A stretch of DNA of 19,312 bases from Baffinella frigidus (GCA_026770585.1 MU646857.1:50664-69975), one strand, 5' to 3'. Numbered from the stretch's first letter, positions 1 through 8,299 are shown. Notes: generated from the letters alone by a model not told the origin. Numbers and translations: made by a program.

Positions 1-4
1 CCCC

Positions 5-102
5 CCGTCTGCCCCACTCCACCCCCCGTCTGCCCCACAGACCCAATTTCCCATCTCCTGCATCTCTCCCCGCCTCCCCCAAGTGTTCCATCTGCTCTTC
101 CG
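5..102 (+). repeat. Dispersed C/T-rich repeat, copy 1
   Basis: A pyrimidine-rich segment with the phrases CTGCCCCACTCCACC, GACCCAATTTCCCATCTCC and TCTGCTCTTCCGA recurs in the same orientation at about 1838-1935 with scattered substitutions and small indels. A third partial match (AGACCCAGTTTCCCATCTCC) lies at about 1800. There is no coding signal. It is a dispersed repeat of unknown family, and the window edge may truncate its left end. Confidence 0.7.
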
Positions 103-218
103 ACGATTGCATGATGGCGGCGCATAAAGCCTGAAGCGTGACGCAGGTGGCGATAGTGATCGAGCACGAGGGGAAGCCACGGCGCATGACGCTGCGGCGA
201 GGCGCGTTCGGCGCCGAA

Positions 219-461
219 CATTCGGTCGTCGAGCAGGAAGAGCTGGTCAGCCTCCCTTTAACACCCGCCAAGCCGGCAGGCTGCGTGCTTGCTCCGTTGC
301 TGTGCACACGCGAATGTGCGTGCTTGCGTACGTGCTGCGCACACGCGCCACAGAGATTGATAATTTGTTGCCAAGCATTCGGTCTTCGAGCAGAGGGAGC
401 TGGTCTCCCCCCCACACCCGCCGGCCAGTCAGGGCTCGAGGCTGCGTGTTTGCTTCCTTCT
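219..461 (+). repeat. Imperfect direct duplication of about 86 bp
   Basis: The segment from CATTCGGTCGTCGAGCAG (219 to about 304) recurs from CATTCGGTCTTCGAGCAG (376 to about 461). Both copies share GAGCTGGTC, an ACACCCGCC stretch and GGCTGCGTG-TTGCT-CC. The spacing is 157 bp. The open frame from 138 crosses both copies, but in different registers, so the duplication does not look like a protein repeat. Confidence 0.65.
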
Positions 462-462
462 A

Positions 463-610
463 GCTCTGCCCCAGTTCAATTTGGGTTCGTGGATATCTCG
501 CCCCCCTCGAAATTTCACTGGTAAATTGGGACACCCCCCCATGAAGTTTACCTGTGAAATTGGGGGGGGGGGCGAAATATTTACGAGCCCAAATTGAACT
601 GCGACAGAGC
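463..610. mobile_element. Foldback element of 148 bp
   Basis: The left arm (463 to about 525) starts GCTCTGCCCCAGTTCAATTT. The right arm (about 547-610) is its imperfect reverse complement and ends AAATTGAACTGCGACAGAGC. Matches run through TTTGGGYTCGT, the C-run and AATTTCAC-GGTAAA, leaving a short centre near 526-546. There is no coding capacity. It resembles a MITE or foldback, but no target duplication is obvious. Family unknown. Confidence 0.7.
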
Positions 611-657
611 CAGTCCTTGCTTGTTGTGAGCGCGCACACGCTCGTCTCGCCTGCGCT

Positions 658-753
658 CTCCCTTAAGTGGCCACGGGGTTAAAACTGACCCCAAAGAGGT
701 CCTAGGCAGGTCCTACGGTAGGGCGTGTGAGCCTACTCGCCACTTGAGGGATA
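658..753. mobile_element. Short inverted-repeat element A (96 bp)
   Basis: The ends are TCTCCCTTAAGTGGCCA on the left and GCCACTTGAGGGATA on the right, which are near reverse complements. The left part (with CCAAAGAGGTCCTAGGCAGG) matches, inverted, the right end of the 732-bp element at 8234-8965. The right part (GTGAGCCTACTCGCCACTTG) matches, inverted, that element's left end. This copy therefore looks like an internal-deletion derivative of the longer element in opposite orientation. Flanks GCGCTCTC (653-660) and GCGCCTCTC (from 757) could be an imperfect target duplication. Confidence 0.75.
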
Positions 754-777
754 GCGCCTCTCACCCCCCCGCGCCCT

Positions 778-1269
778 ATGCAGGACATGTACCCACATGC
801 CGCCTCCGGGGCGTCCCCGCCACCCACCACCACGCCCCCCCGGAGACACAGCGGCGCCATGTTGCCCCCCCAGCCCAACAGCGGAGGTGGGGGCGCGCCC
901 AACGCCGCCACGCCAGCCCGGACCGCCAGGGGGGGGGCGAACGCAGGGAGCATCTCGCCGCCGGCCGGGGTGGGGGCGTCCAACGGCGCTGGGCCGCCCC
1001 TCCCGGCACTCTGGGCCGGAGCGGCGTCCGTTTCCGGACTGTCGGCGGTCAGGCTTAGCGCCGGCAGCAGCCCGCCTCCGTCCGGGGGAGGCCGCCCTGT
1101 GTCCTCGCCCCCTACTGCTGCGGGGGGGGACGCCGCGCAGCACCAGCACCAGCAACAGCAGCAGCAGCAACAGCCGCGCCAGCAGCAGGAGCAGCAACAG
1201 CAGCACCAGCAGCACCAGCACCAAGAGCACGCCAGCCATAGCGCCGCGGCGTTCTGGATGAATGGTTGA
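778..1269 (+). CDS. Pro/Gly-rich polyQ protein, possible terminal exon (163 aa)
   Basis: No family is recognised. The frame is open for 163 codons. Residues 1-120 are rich in Pro, Gly, Ala and Ser and look disordered. Residues about 122-151 are a Gln/His tract of mixed CAG, CAA and CAC codons. The protein then ends SHSAAAFWMNG before TGA. Such disordered and polyQ segments are common in eukaryotic transcriptional regulators, but no DNA-binding domain is visible. The ATG at 778 could be the start. Alternatively the frame is a last exon, because ATGCAG directly before GACATG offers an acceptor at 783. Element A ends only 25 bp upstream, leaving little native upstream DNA. Opposite-strand frames here are antisense Leu/Cys-rich shadows of the CAG tract. 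The triplet purity and clean end favour the plus frame, but the case rests on composition. Confidence 0.4.
   Translation: MQDMYPHAASGASPPPTTTPPRRHSGAMLPPQPNSGGGGAPNAATPARTARGGANAGSISPPAGVGASNGAGPPLPALWAGAASVSGLSAVRLSAGSSPPPSGGGRPVSSPPTAAGGDAAQHQHQQQQQQQQPRQQQEQQQQHQQHQHQEHASHSAAAFWMNG
1139..1233 (+). repeat. Imperfect CAG/CAC trinucleotide tract
   Basis: About 95 bp of CAG, CAA, CAC and a few GAG or CGC triplets, in frame with the 778-1269 ORF and encoding a Gln/His run. The mixed codons suggest a stabilised rather than freshly expanded tract. Confidence 0.8.
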
Positions 1270-1800
1270 TGCATCAGAGAAGCCTGACTGTCTGGGGGTT
1301 GAGAGTTCTCGCGGCAAGAACAGTCGTTTTTGCTTGTGTCTCTCTGCCGTCACTGTAGAGTCGCGCACCGCTGCAATACACACCGCTGCAATACACACCA
1401 CCGGGCGGACCCTGCACGCTCTGTTCCGCGGGAATGTACAACCCTAACCCCTGCACCCTACGCCTTAAACCCCAAACAGTAAATGATAAACAGTAAAACC
1501 CTAGACGATGAACATCAAAACTCTAGTACGATAAACAACAAACCCCGACACACCACCACACCACCGCACCACCACGCATGTTCTACGAGGGAACCTCGCT
1601 CAGAGCCAGAGACGCAGGTTGATGTCAAAACGACCGACTTGAAATGTAAGGAAGTGGTAGCGTCCGTTGTTGCAGAGTTTCACATCTCAGGAAACGAAGA
1701 CCGTCAGTTCTCACATGTCATGTACCCGTTTCTTGTGAGCGAGGTCCACATCTACTTGTTCTTTCTGCAAAATTCGGTGACGCGCTGCGTCCCCCACTAG
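1270..1800. other. Non-coding stretch with a 15-bp tandem duplication
   Basis: No convincing gene. CACCGCTGCAATACA is perfectly duplicated at 1366-1380 and 1381-1395. From about 1441 to 1515 there are degenerate heptamer-like phrases (ACCCTAACCCC, AAACCCCAAAC, AAACCCTAGAC). An open frame at 1483-1800 (105 codons) starts inside this degenerate repeat and has no recognisable domain. Confidence 0.5.
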
Positions 1801-1837
1801 AGACCCAGTTTCCCATCTCCTCCTCACCCCCCCCCCT

Positions 1838-1935
1838 GCCTGCCCCACTCCACCACCCGTCTGCCCCAGACCCAGTTCCCCATCTCCGTCATCTCTCCCG
1901 GCCTCCCAAAACTGTTCTATCTTCTCTTCCGGGTA
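1838..1935 (+). repeat. Dispersed C/T-rich repeat, copy 2
   Basis: Same family and orientation as 5-102, with CTGCCCCACTCCACC, CTGCCCCAGACCCAGTT, CCCATCTCC and TCTTCTCTTCCGG in the same order. A further partial copy directly precedes it at about 1799-1825. Confidence 0.7.
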
Positions 1936-2025
1936 TTTCATCTTCTTCATCATCCCCGCCTTCTTGTTGTGTGTAGTGCGGGTAGGAGGGTAGATCGGGA
2001 ACTTCGACCACAGCACTACATACAA

Positions 2026-2085
2026 GAAACTAAACCGTAGACCCTGAACCCTGAACCCTAAAACCGGAACCCTCAACCTCAAACC
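2026..2085 (+). repeat. Degenerate CCCTGAA/CCCTAAA patch
   Basis: A short C-strand heptamer-like run (CCCTGAACCCTGAACCCTAA followed by diverged units). It is an outlier of the interstitial telomere-like arrays elsewhere in the window. Confidence 0.7.
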
Positions 2086-2135
2086 GGAGACTAGTCGTCG
2101 CTGAGACCGCACCCGGGGGTTCGAATAAAGCAGCT

Positions 2136-2405
2136 GTGAGCCTCGATCGGACAGGTGACGAGCCTCGGTGGTTGACTAATGAAGGTATTTTTGGTCTCAT
2201 CTGTGCGTCGGCGTGGAGGGACTGGACTGAAGACGACGTGGACGTGGGCATTGGAGCCTGTGGTGTAGAGAGATTGGTAATTTATTGCCGATCAACCAGC
2301 GTCAGTGCCGCACATGCCTTCCGCATTGTCCTACGTAGTGTACCCCGTGTCGGCCGCTCTTATGAGCCTGCGGTGTACGTCGTCGAAGTCGAACTCATCT
2401 CTTAA
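2136..2405 (+). CDS. Unrecognised small ORF (89 aa), weak
   Basis: The frame opens MSLDRTGDEPRW and runs to TAA at 2403-2405 with fairly balanced amino-acid composition, unlike the repeat-derived frames around it. No domain or motif is recognised. The opening nucleotides (GTGAGCCTCG-TCGGACAGGTGACG) recur at about 17087-17111, so at least the start may be repeat-derived. It could be a small gene, one exon or chance. Confidence 0.2.
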   Translation: MSLDRTGDEPRWLTNEGIFGLICASAWRDWTEDDVDVGIGACGVERLVIYCRSTSVSAAHAFRIVLRSVPRVGRSYEPAVYVVEVELIS

Positions 2406-2746
2406 CTGCCTGTTCTTTTTCATCAACTCAGAGCTGCATGTTGATCAGCAGTGCGAAATTCAATGTTCCATGTTGAGGGTTTAGATTTTAGGGCACATCG
2501 GAGCGCGGGTCGGGAGCGGAGAGGCACTTGAGGACCGCGGCGCACTTTGCTTGCCCCTGCGCAAAGGGGACCCTGAACCCTGCCCCCCCTTTCAAGGTTT
2601 GGGGTTTGGGGCTTGGGGTTTGGCGTTCAGGGTTCAGAGTTTAGAGTTTAGGGTTTAAGGTTTAGGGGTTTGAGTTTTTGTTTTAGGGGTGTGTGTGGAT
2701 TTGGGGGTACCAAGAAGGGGACGGGTTCAGGGTTTACGGTCTATGG

Positions 2747-2788
2747 TTTATGGTTTATGGTTTATGGTTTATGGTTTATGGTTTATGG
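2747..2788 (+). repeat. Six perfect TTTATGG units
   Basis: Six consecutive copies of the heptamer TTTATGG, a one-base variant of TTTAGGG, lie within the degenerate array. This is local homogenisation of a variant telomere-like unit. Confidence 0.9.
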
Positions 2789-2829
2789 CTGATGGTTTAC
2801 CATGCTGGTTTACGGTTTAGGGTCTAGGG

Positions 2830-2899
2830 TTTAGCGTTGAGCATTTAGTGTTTAGCGTTTAGCGTTTAGCTTGAAGCGTTTAGCGTTGAGCGTTGAGCG
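2830..2899 (+). repeat. TTTAGCG/TTGAGCG heptamer block
   Basis: Ten heptamers in register: TTTAGCG, TTGAGCA, TTTAGTG, TTTAGCG twice, TTTAGCT, TGAAGCG, TTTAGCG and TTGAGCG twice. This is a second variant block, 42 bp downstream of the TTTATGG block. Confidence 0.85.
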
Positions 2900-3294
2900 T
2901 TCAGGATTTAGGGTTTAGATTTTAAAGTTTGGGGTTTGGGGTTTACAATGGTGGTTCAGGGTCCAGGGTTTAGAGGTTATCACTGCGGTTCAGGGTTCAG
3001 GGTTTATGGGTTACGGTTGCGGTTCAAGGTTTGGGATTCAGGGGTTACTCCTGCGTTCAGGACTCAGGGGTTACTCCAGGGCTCAGAGTCTGGTGGTTAC
3101 GATTGCGGTGATGCTGCGCGTCAGCTGCGGAGGCGCAGCTGACGGACTACGGGCAACTCTCCAGCGCGAGCGAGAGCTGCCCTCGGAGGAGTACCAGTCT
3201 TCGTCGCCGTCGTCGTCAGCCATGTCTGGAAAGTGGGGGGTTGCGTGCCTGATTTTGCGGTGTTGTAGACTTTGGGTTGGCTTGGATTTTTCCA

Positions 3295-3399
3295 GGGTTG
3301 GGTCCTTTAGGTCCTTTAGGTTTTAATTTCTCCCAACATAGCCCAACGACACGCCCTTCCGTAGAAAGGACTGCAAAGGAAGCATGTTTGCTTTCGGAT
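3295..3399 (+). mobile_element. Fragment of inverted-repeat family F
   Basis: GGTCCTTTAGGTCCTTTAGG, then CTCCCAACATAG, then GTAGAAAGG, then CTTTCGGATCGCG. The order and spacing match the right arm of the foldback at about 9408-9705. Only one arm is visible, so this is a solo end or decayed copy. Confidence 0.6.
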
Positions 3400-3531
3400 C
3401 GCGTTTCGCTCTCCAGTGCAGAGGCTCGTGAAGAGGGGATACAGGGTGGTTCTCTTGGGGTGATTGAGTTATCCCAAAGAGGAACGCGCTCGCACACACA
3501 CCGAACCCAAGTCAGCCTTTATGAGGCTCAT

Positions 3532-3574
3532 GGTATCCCATGGTTGGAGCATAGGAGCTTCAACCACGGATACC
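3532..3574. other. Compact 19-bp hairpin
   Basis: GGTATCCCATGGTTGGAGC (3532-3550) faces GCTTCAACCACGGATACC (3557-3574) across a 6-nt loop, with a few mismatches or wobble pairs. It lies in otherwise unannotated DNA. It could be a tiny foldback or a small structured RNA. There is no evidence of transcription. Confidence 0.55.
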
Positions 3575-3667
3575 CCACAAGGTGAGGGGGGTTGTGTGGG
3601 GGGATGAGGTGAGGTTAGCCAGACCCTAAAGATCGGGAAGAAATCTGACAAAAATGCGCCGTTTTTT

Positions 3668-3742
3668 GTCATTTTATGGGTGGGGGATGCAAAGACAAGA
3701 TATCTTGTCATCAATCGCATGCATAAGATACGACGTTTTAGG
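3668..3742 (+). mobile_element. Divergent fragment of element family D
   Basis: TTATGGGTGGGGGATGCA, then TCTTGTCATCA, then ATGCATAAGATA and GTTTTA. The same order occurs inside the MITE at 16736-16972 and, inverted, at about 5256-5300 in D1. Small insertions separate the blocks, and the terminal inverted repeat is not seen. Confidence 0.6.
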
Positions 3743-3943
3743 GAATTAATTTAACGATTATGATAAGCAAACACGTCCCCGCCACGTCCCCGCCGCTTCC
3801 CCGTCACGTTGCAAGATCTCGCAATAGGTCCGTGCCGTCTATCCCCCCTCGTGACCTGGAGATCTCTGGATCCTGGGAATTGGAGCCCTTTCTCAGTGCC
3901 CGATGGGCACTGAACTGAGACTGAGCTACGAGGCTCGTGACGG

Positions 3944-4333
3944 TAGTGTTCGGAACCGGGACTTTTGCGCCCGCAGTCCGACTTTTTTCGGGTATAAAAC
4001 GGTCTCCGGTCTCCGTTTTTCCCCGGGAGAGACCAAACGGAGACCAACGAAAATCACAAAAATCCTCAATCAAAAATGCAACAATTTTCCCCCGAAACGC
4101 CCAAAAATTTAGGCGAAAAATCTGAAAAGGCACACATTTTTGTTCAAAATCCCCATTTTTTCACCCAATCTCCGGTCTCAGGGGAAAAAGTCGGGACCGA
4201 GTGGTCCTTCCTGCCTACTTCGTAGGTCTTTGTGCAGTCTCCGTCGAGTCTCCGGTCTCCGGTCTCCTGTATTTCTTGAGTTGATCAAAATCGAAAAACC
4301 GGTATCCAGGGAAAAATCCGGTTCTGAACACTG
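3944..4333. mobile_element. Candidate hAT-like non-autonomous element (390 bp)
   Basis: Ends are TAGTGTTCGGAACCGGGACT on the left and, read on the minus strand, CAGTGTTCAGAACCGGATTT on the right: about 22 bp of imperfect terminal inverted repeat starting YAGTG, a form typical of hAT elements. The interior carries many GGTCTC or GAGACC motifs near both ends (around 3990-4045 and 4168-4268), like subterminal transposase sites. No transposase frame is present. The expected 8-bp target duplication is not evident (CGTGACGG against CCAGTGAA), so the hAT label is tentative. Confidence 0.5.
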
Positions 4334-4471
4334 CCAGTGAACTCCCTTGACCCAGGAGTATGTAAATGGGCCAGGAGAGCTTCGATTTGTTTATCCCCTC
4401 GCTATCCGAGCAAGGTCTACAATATGAGCGGGACACCGGAAATGGGATCCTAGATCTGCGTCTATGTACAT

Positions 4472-4535
4472 AAGCCCCAGGCCCTAAGCCCTATCATGAT
4501 ACACCTTGCACCCTCAACCCTCAACCCTAAATCGA
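4472..4535 (+). repeat. Degenerate CCCTAAG/CCCTCAA patch
   Basis: Short run of diverged C-strand heptamers (CCCTAAGCCCTATC, then ACCCTCAACCCTCAACCCTA) directly before the repeat that borders D1. Confidence 0.7.
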
Positions 4536-4544
4536 AGAAATCTG

Positions 4545-4566
4545 CGTCTTGTCCCAAGACCTGTTA
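4545..4566 (+). repeat. Left copy of a 22-bp direct repeat bracketing D1
   Basis: CGTCTTGTCCCAAGACCTGT plus TA; the matching copy is at 5476-5497 with one substitution (CTGC for CTGT) and an inserted-looking end. The repeat is itself a short palindrome (CTTGTCCCAAG). It abuts the TA before the D1 terminus. Confidence 0.7.
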
Positions 4567-5370
4567 TTGTACTTTTCGGGTCAGCGCGGATTTTCTCGAG
4601 GTCGGGTCGGGGTGTCGGGAAATGAAAATCTCGATAATTGGTGCGTCCATCTAATGGACGCACCTCGATAATTGGTGCGTCCATCTTATTGGGCCTTTCA
4701 AGGGCCTCAGGCGCACTGACGGTCACGTGACCCAGAATCCTGCAGAAGGCGAGCAAGTGCTGACTGCCGTTGAGTTTGTACCAGGAAGTCGGGACGTGAC
4801 CGATGAAGTCTGAATATCTGCGGTAATTTGTCCTCTTCAGCGGTAATTTACTACACAGGTGGCGGGGGACCAAGCCCCCCGCAGGGGCCGCCGGAGGCTG
4901 ACCGCGATTCGGGTCGCGGAGCAAGGGTCCCCCTCCGATGTGAATTCGTTTCACGCATCGGTGCTTAGAGGGACCAGACGCCGGGGAAGCCCCCCGCAGG
5001 GGTCGACCGGGATTCGGGTCGTGCTTGATTAGCGCAGCAAGCCCCCCGCAGGAGCCGCCGGAGGCTTGTTAGGACCCCCCTCCGATGTGAATTCGTTTCA
5101 CGCATCGGGGAGGGTCCAGACGCCCGGGAAGCCCCCGCAGGTGTCGACCGGGATTCGGGTCTGGCGCAGCAAGCCCCCCGCAGGGGCCGCCGGAGGCTTG
5201 TTAGGTCCTCCTCCAGTGGCTTGCCTCGCCTTGAAAGGCCCTTACGACGGCGTGCCCCCACTTTATGCATTGATATGATGACAAGATGCACCCCCCACCC
5301 ATAATATGTTACAAATACTAGAGCCCTTTTTCGATATTTTCGATTTTTCCCGACTCCCCGACCCCAAAAA
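4567..5370. mobile_element. Element D1, longer copy of a TIR family (about 804 bp)
   Basis: It begins after TA with TTGTACTTTTCGGGTCAGCG, the same terminus found at both ends of the MITE at 16736-16972. The first roughly 80 bp match, inverted, the MITE right half. The last roughly 110 bp (TATGCATTGATATGATGACA to CCCGACTCCCCGACCCC) match, inverted, its left half. The right terminal repeat itself is missing or replaced after 5370. The interior (about 4690-5243) is bounded by GGGCCTTTCAAGG and its reverse complement and contains direct repeats. Open frames on the minus strand through this region read the repeats and show no transposase motif. The TA flank suggests a Tc1/mariner-type or Stowaway-like mechanism; this is an inference. 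Confidence 0.75.
4872..5205 (+). repeat. Two to three direct repeat units inside D1
   Basis: AAGCCCCCCGCAGG-GCCGCCGGAGGCT occurs at 4872, 5039 and 5171. A sister phrase, GCCCCCCGCAGG-GTCGACCGGGATTCGGGTC, occurs at about 4989 and 5130. A near-palindrome CCGATGTGAATTCGTTTCAC...GCATCGG occurs at 4935-4961 and 5082-5108. The interior is therefore a tandem amplification of a unit of roughly 150 bp carrying one palindrome each. Confidence 0.75.
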
Positions 5371-5383
5371 CGATTCAGAAAAA

Positions 5384-5441
5384 GGAGAGCGGGACACCGG
5401 GAATAGAATTTAGGAGAGCGGGACACCGGGAATAGATTCAT
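5384..5441 (+). repeat. 29-bp tandem duplication
   Basis: GGAGAGCGGGACACCGGGAA plus TAGAwTTwA-like ends, present at 5384-5412 and 5413-5441. A related GAGCGGGACACCGG phrase lies at 4426, on the other side of D1. This suggests that D1 split, or inserted next to, an older repeat. Confidence 0.75.
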
Positions 5442-5475
5442 AGGACGCGGTCCTACCGGGGTACATGTACATGTA

Positions 5476-5497
5476 CGTCTTGTCCCAAGACCTGCTA
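5476..5497 (+). repeat. Right copy of the 22-bp direct repeat bracketing D1
   Basis: CGTCTTGTCCCAAGACCTGC plus TA; partner of 4545-4566. About 105 bp separate it from the visible right limit of D1, so it is not a simple target duplication. Confidence 0.65.
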
Positions 5498-5741
5498 TCA
5501 ATTGGAAAAAAAACATACGAGGCCGTTTAAGTGTGACCAAATCTACTTGGTAGATGTAGTAAACCGGACAAAACGAATTACAAAACGTGCGCAGCGATGG
5601 AGTCCGTCAGCAAAGGGACTTTTCGGAAGCTCGTTCCGGTCACGTTTGTCAAATTACTACACCCGTCTGCTGTAAAATGACAACACACCCCGAAAAAAAA
5701 ACGGCGTTTGTGTTCTAAAAGTTGTTCCGTGGTTTTTCATT

Positions 5742-6350
5742 TTGCCAACGTCTTCAAAACCGCCCAGCTGGAATCCAACGTTAACAGCAACCAACCAACA
5801 GCAGCACGCACACGATACAACCACGGTCCTCGACGCTTCCTCTCGCCAGACAGGACTCACTCCTATCTCCCTTCGCATCCGCGCCCACCAGCGAGCGACA
5901 GGCAGAAGCACGCGCAAGAGCAAGATGCCCTGGCGCGACATCATCTTCACCGGCGATGGCATCATTCTTCCACCATCGTGGACTCAATCAGGGTTGAACG
6001 ACGCCACCTCCTTCGCCACCGGTGGCATCGTGCTTCCACCGTCTATTTCCGAGGAGGAGCGGGTCTTGCTGGACTTGCTCGCCACCGAGACGCACTTCCA
6101 AGCCAAGCCCCGGTCGCCGGCTGAGCGGGGTTTGCTGGACTTGCTCGCCCTGAACGAGACGCACTTCCAAGCCAAGCCCCGGTCGCCGGCTGAGCGGGGT
6201 TTGCTGGACTTGCTCGCCCTGAACGAGACGCACTTCCAAGCCAAGCCCCGGTCGCTGGCGAATGCGACAGGAGAGGCAAACAACGATGCTTTCTCCACCG
6301 CCACCACGCCTTCCCAAAGCCGTCGCCCAAGTGCCGCTCAACAGCTCTGA
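5742..6350 (+). CDS. Protein with 23-residue tandem repeats (202 aa)
   Basis: No known family is recognised. The ATG at 5742 gives 202 residues; an internal ATG at 5925 (MPWRDIIFTGDGIILPPSW) is an alternative start. Residues about 68-106 contain two short look-alike phrases (FTGDGIILPPS and FATGGIVLPPS), possibly an older duplication. From about residue 107 a 23-residue unit of the form LLDLLALNETHFQAKPRSPAxx repeats three times, the first copy one residue shorter, ending in a Thr/Ser/Ala-rich tail. No signal peptide or membrane span is evident. LLDLL matches both LxxLL and clathrin-box-like short linear motifs, but such matches are common by chance. The 69-nt period keeps the frame, and the upstream 5650-5740 is AT-richer. 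Antisense frames here are shadows. Function unknown. Confidence 0.45.
   Translation: MPTSSKPPSWNPTLTATNQQQHAHDTTTVLDASSRQTGLTPISLRIRAHQRATGRSTRKSKMPWRDIIFTGDGIILPPSWTQSGLNDATSFATGGIVLPPSISEEERVLLDLLATETHFQAKPRSPAERGLLDLLALNETHFQAKPRSPAERGLLDLLALNETHFQAKPRSLANATGEANNDAFSTATTPSQSRRPSAAQQL
6060..6258 (+). repeat. 69-bp coding minisatellite, three units
   Basis: Units start at 6060 (66 bp, one codon shorter), 6126 (69 bp) and 6195 (last unit diverging after about 59 bp). The second and third units are identical over most of their length, indicating recent duplication. The period is a multiple of three and is in frame with the 5742-6350 ORF. Confidence 0.9.
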
Positions 6351-6928
6351 ATCCGCCACGACGCTGCTTCCAAGTCGCCTGCCGCGCTCGCTTCCCTGCC
6401 GCTGACCCACGAGCGCGCGGAGCTGCCTGCCGAGACGTCGTCATGAAGCGCTCTCTGCACCGCCGAAACGCAGGAATCGCCGCGACACCGCCGGGAATCG
6501 CCGCGAAGGCCTGTGTGATGATGATATATTATGAAGATGGAGGTGGTGGTGTGAGAGTCCACTGGCCAAGACCCAGCCGTCTGTGTAGAATAGGTATTCG
6601 TGGTAGTAACAAGTGAAGTTCCGAAAGAGGCTCTCTCGTGCTCGTCTCTCTCTGCATGCTTGCCCAGGAATCTTGGCGACACTTGAGATGTTGCCCTCTG
6701 CTTTCGCGTATCACGCTCCTTGCTCTGGGCCTGAGCTTTCCGAGGTCGGGCTGGTGGTCATTCAACGATATCCTTTTCACCATTTGGATGACCGCGTCTA
6801 CATGCTTTCCTCTCTCTAGACCGCACACACTGACGAAAAAACATATTTCCAATCTCTCAGTCTCCCTCTCACTCACACGCCAGTCAAGACACAGTACATG
6901 TATGTCTTCTGAAACCTGAACCGTGGAC
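6351..6928. other. No supported gene; likely 3' flank
   Basis: Ordinary-complexity sequence downstream of the tandem-repeat ORF. Several open frames on both strands exceed 60 codons but none shows a domain, and they overlap each other. A TCTCTC-rich stretch occurs near 6805-6870. No hairpin or repeat is conspicuous until the heptamer array begins. Confidence 0.5.
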
Positions 6929-8233
6929 TTCATACTAAACCCTGAACCCCATACCCTGTCCTCTTAATCCTAAGCTCTAAGCTCTAAGCCCTAAGCCCTA
7001 AACCCTAAACCCTAAACCCCGAACCCAAACCCCGAACCCTCAACCCTAAACCGTACACCCTACACCCTACACCCTAAACCCTAAACCCCAAACCCTGACC
7101 CCAAACCCTAAATCCCACACCCTAAACCCTGAACCCAAATCCTAAACCCTTGACCCCAAACCCCAACCGCCAAACCTTGAACCCTGAATCCTGAACCCTG
7201 AACCCTAAAACCTGAGCCCTAACCCCCTAAGTCCCAAACTCTGAACCAAGAACCCAAAACCTTTGATATTCAACTCTGAACGCTCAACGCTAAACCCTAA
7301 AACGTAAACCCCAAACCTTACACCAAAAAACGGAGACCCAAAACCCTGAACCCTACAACCTAAACCCAGAACCTCAAACCCTAAACCCTGAACCCTCAAC
7401 CCTAAACCCTAAACCCTAAACCCTAAACCCTAAATCCTCAACCTCAACCCTAAACTCTAAACCCGAAACCCTAAACCCTCAACCCTAAACCCTGAATCCT
7501 GAAAACCTAAACCCTCAACTCTAAACCCTGAACCCTGAAAACCTAAACCGTAAACCCTAATCCCTAAATCCTAAACCCTGGACCCTAAACCCTGAACACT
7601 AAACACTAAACAGTAAATCCTCAATCCCGAACACCACACAATAAACCCTGAACCTCAAACCCTCAATCCTCAACCCAAAACCCCAAACCCTAAACCCAAA
7701 ACACTCAACAGTTAAGACTAAACGCTAGACCTGAATCCTTAACTCTATACCCAAAACCCTGAACCTCAAACCCTCATTCCTGAACCCCAAACCCTCAATC
7801 CTGAACCCTAAACCCTGAACCCTCAACCTCTGGAGATACAGCCTCGTGTAGGATGACCGGAGTGACTTTACACTAACCACAATGAAAAGGTGCCCTGCTC
7901 CCTAAACTCAAACCCCTAAACCCTAAACAGTACTCCCTCGACCCTCAACCCTCAACCTCAAACCCTACACCCGACACCCTAAACCCGAACCCTAAACCCT
8001 GAACCCTCATCCCTCAACCCTCAACCCTCAACCCTGAACTCTAAACCTGGAACCCTAAACCTTAAACCTTGAGCACCAGGCACTAAGCCCTACAACCTAC
8101 GCCCTAAACCCTAATCTCTAAACCCTAAACCCTAAACCCCAAAACCTCTACCTTCAACCCTCAACCCTCAACCTTGAATCCTGCCCCTACACCCTAAATC
8201 AACCCTAGACCCTAAATCCTAAGCCCTAAACCC
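6929..8233 (+). repeat. Large interstitial CCCTAAA array (C-strand), about 1.3 kb
   Basis: Near-continuous CCCTAAA, CCCTGAA, CCCTCAA and CCCCAAA units on the plus strand, with the cleanest run (CCCTAAACCCTAAACCC) near 7399-7433. A non-repeat island of about 85 bp (near 7829-7910, with GATACAGCCTCGTG) interrupts it. Orientation is opposite to the 2590-3110 array. No gene is supported here. ORFs in it are repeat artefacts. Confidence 0.95.
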
Positions 8234-8299
8234 TATCCCTTAAGTGGCCAGTAGGCTCATACGTCCTACCGGAGGGCCCTACAGGGGTACCTCGGATAC

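Larger units (their letters stand above)
2590..3110 (+). repeat. Interstitial degenerate TTTAGGG array (G-strand)
   Basis: About 500 bp of heptamer-like units on the plus strand: GGTTTAGGG, GGTTTGGGG, GGTTCAGGG and variants, interrupted by short unique phrases near 2676-2720. It contains two internally homogenised blocks, listed separately. The TTTAGGG unit is the plant/algal telomere repeat; the degeneracy and internal position argue against an active chromosome end. ORFs read from it (Gly/Phe/Val-rich) are artefacts. Confidence 0.9.

Noticed and set aside
138-524. 128-aa plus-strand ORF with a plausible N-terminus (VAIVIEHEGKPRRMTLRR)
   Set aside because: It runs through both copies of a direct repeat and into a foldback arm. 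Only the first 40 or so residues look protein-like, which is too little to call a gene, though an exon remains possible.
733-1401. Minus-strand 190- and 222-aa ORFs rich in Leu/Cys
   Set aside because: The Leu- and Cys-rich blocks are the antisense of the CAG tract, not a membrane protein.
2936-3326. Gly/Phe/Val-rich ORFs, and similar ones at 7205-7399 and 2030-2251
   Set aside because: These are translations of degenerate TTTAGGG repeats.
4514-5540. Minus-strand ORFs of 146 and 191 aa in D1, checked as a possible transposase
   Set aside because: They read the internal direct repeats and element ends; there is no DDE-type motif pattern or helix-turn-helix, and the peptide repeats with the DNA.
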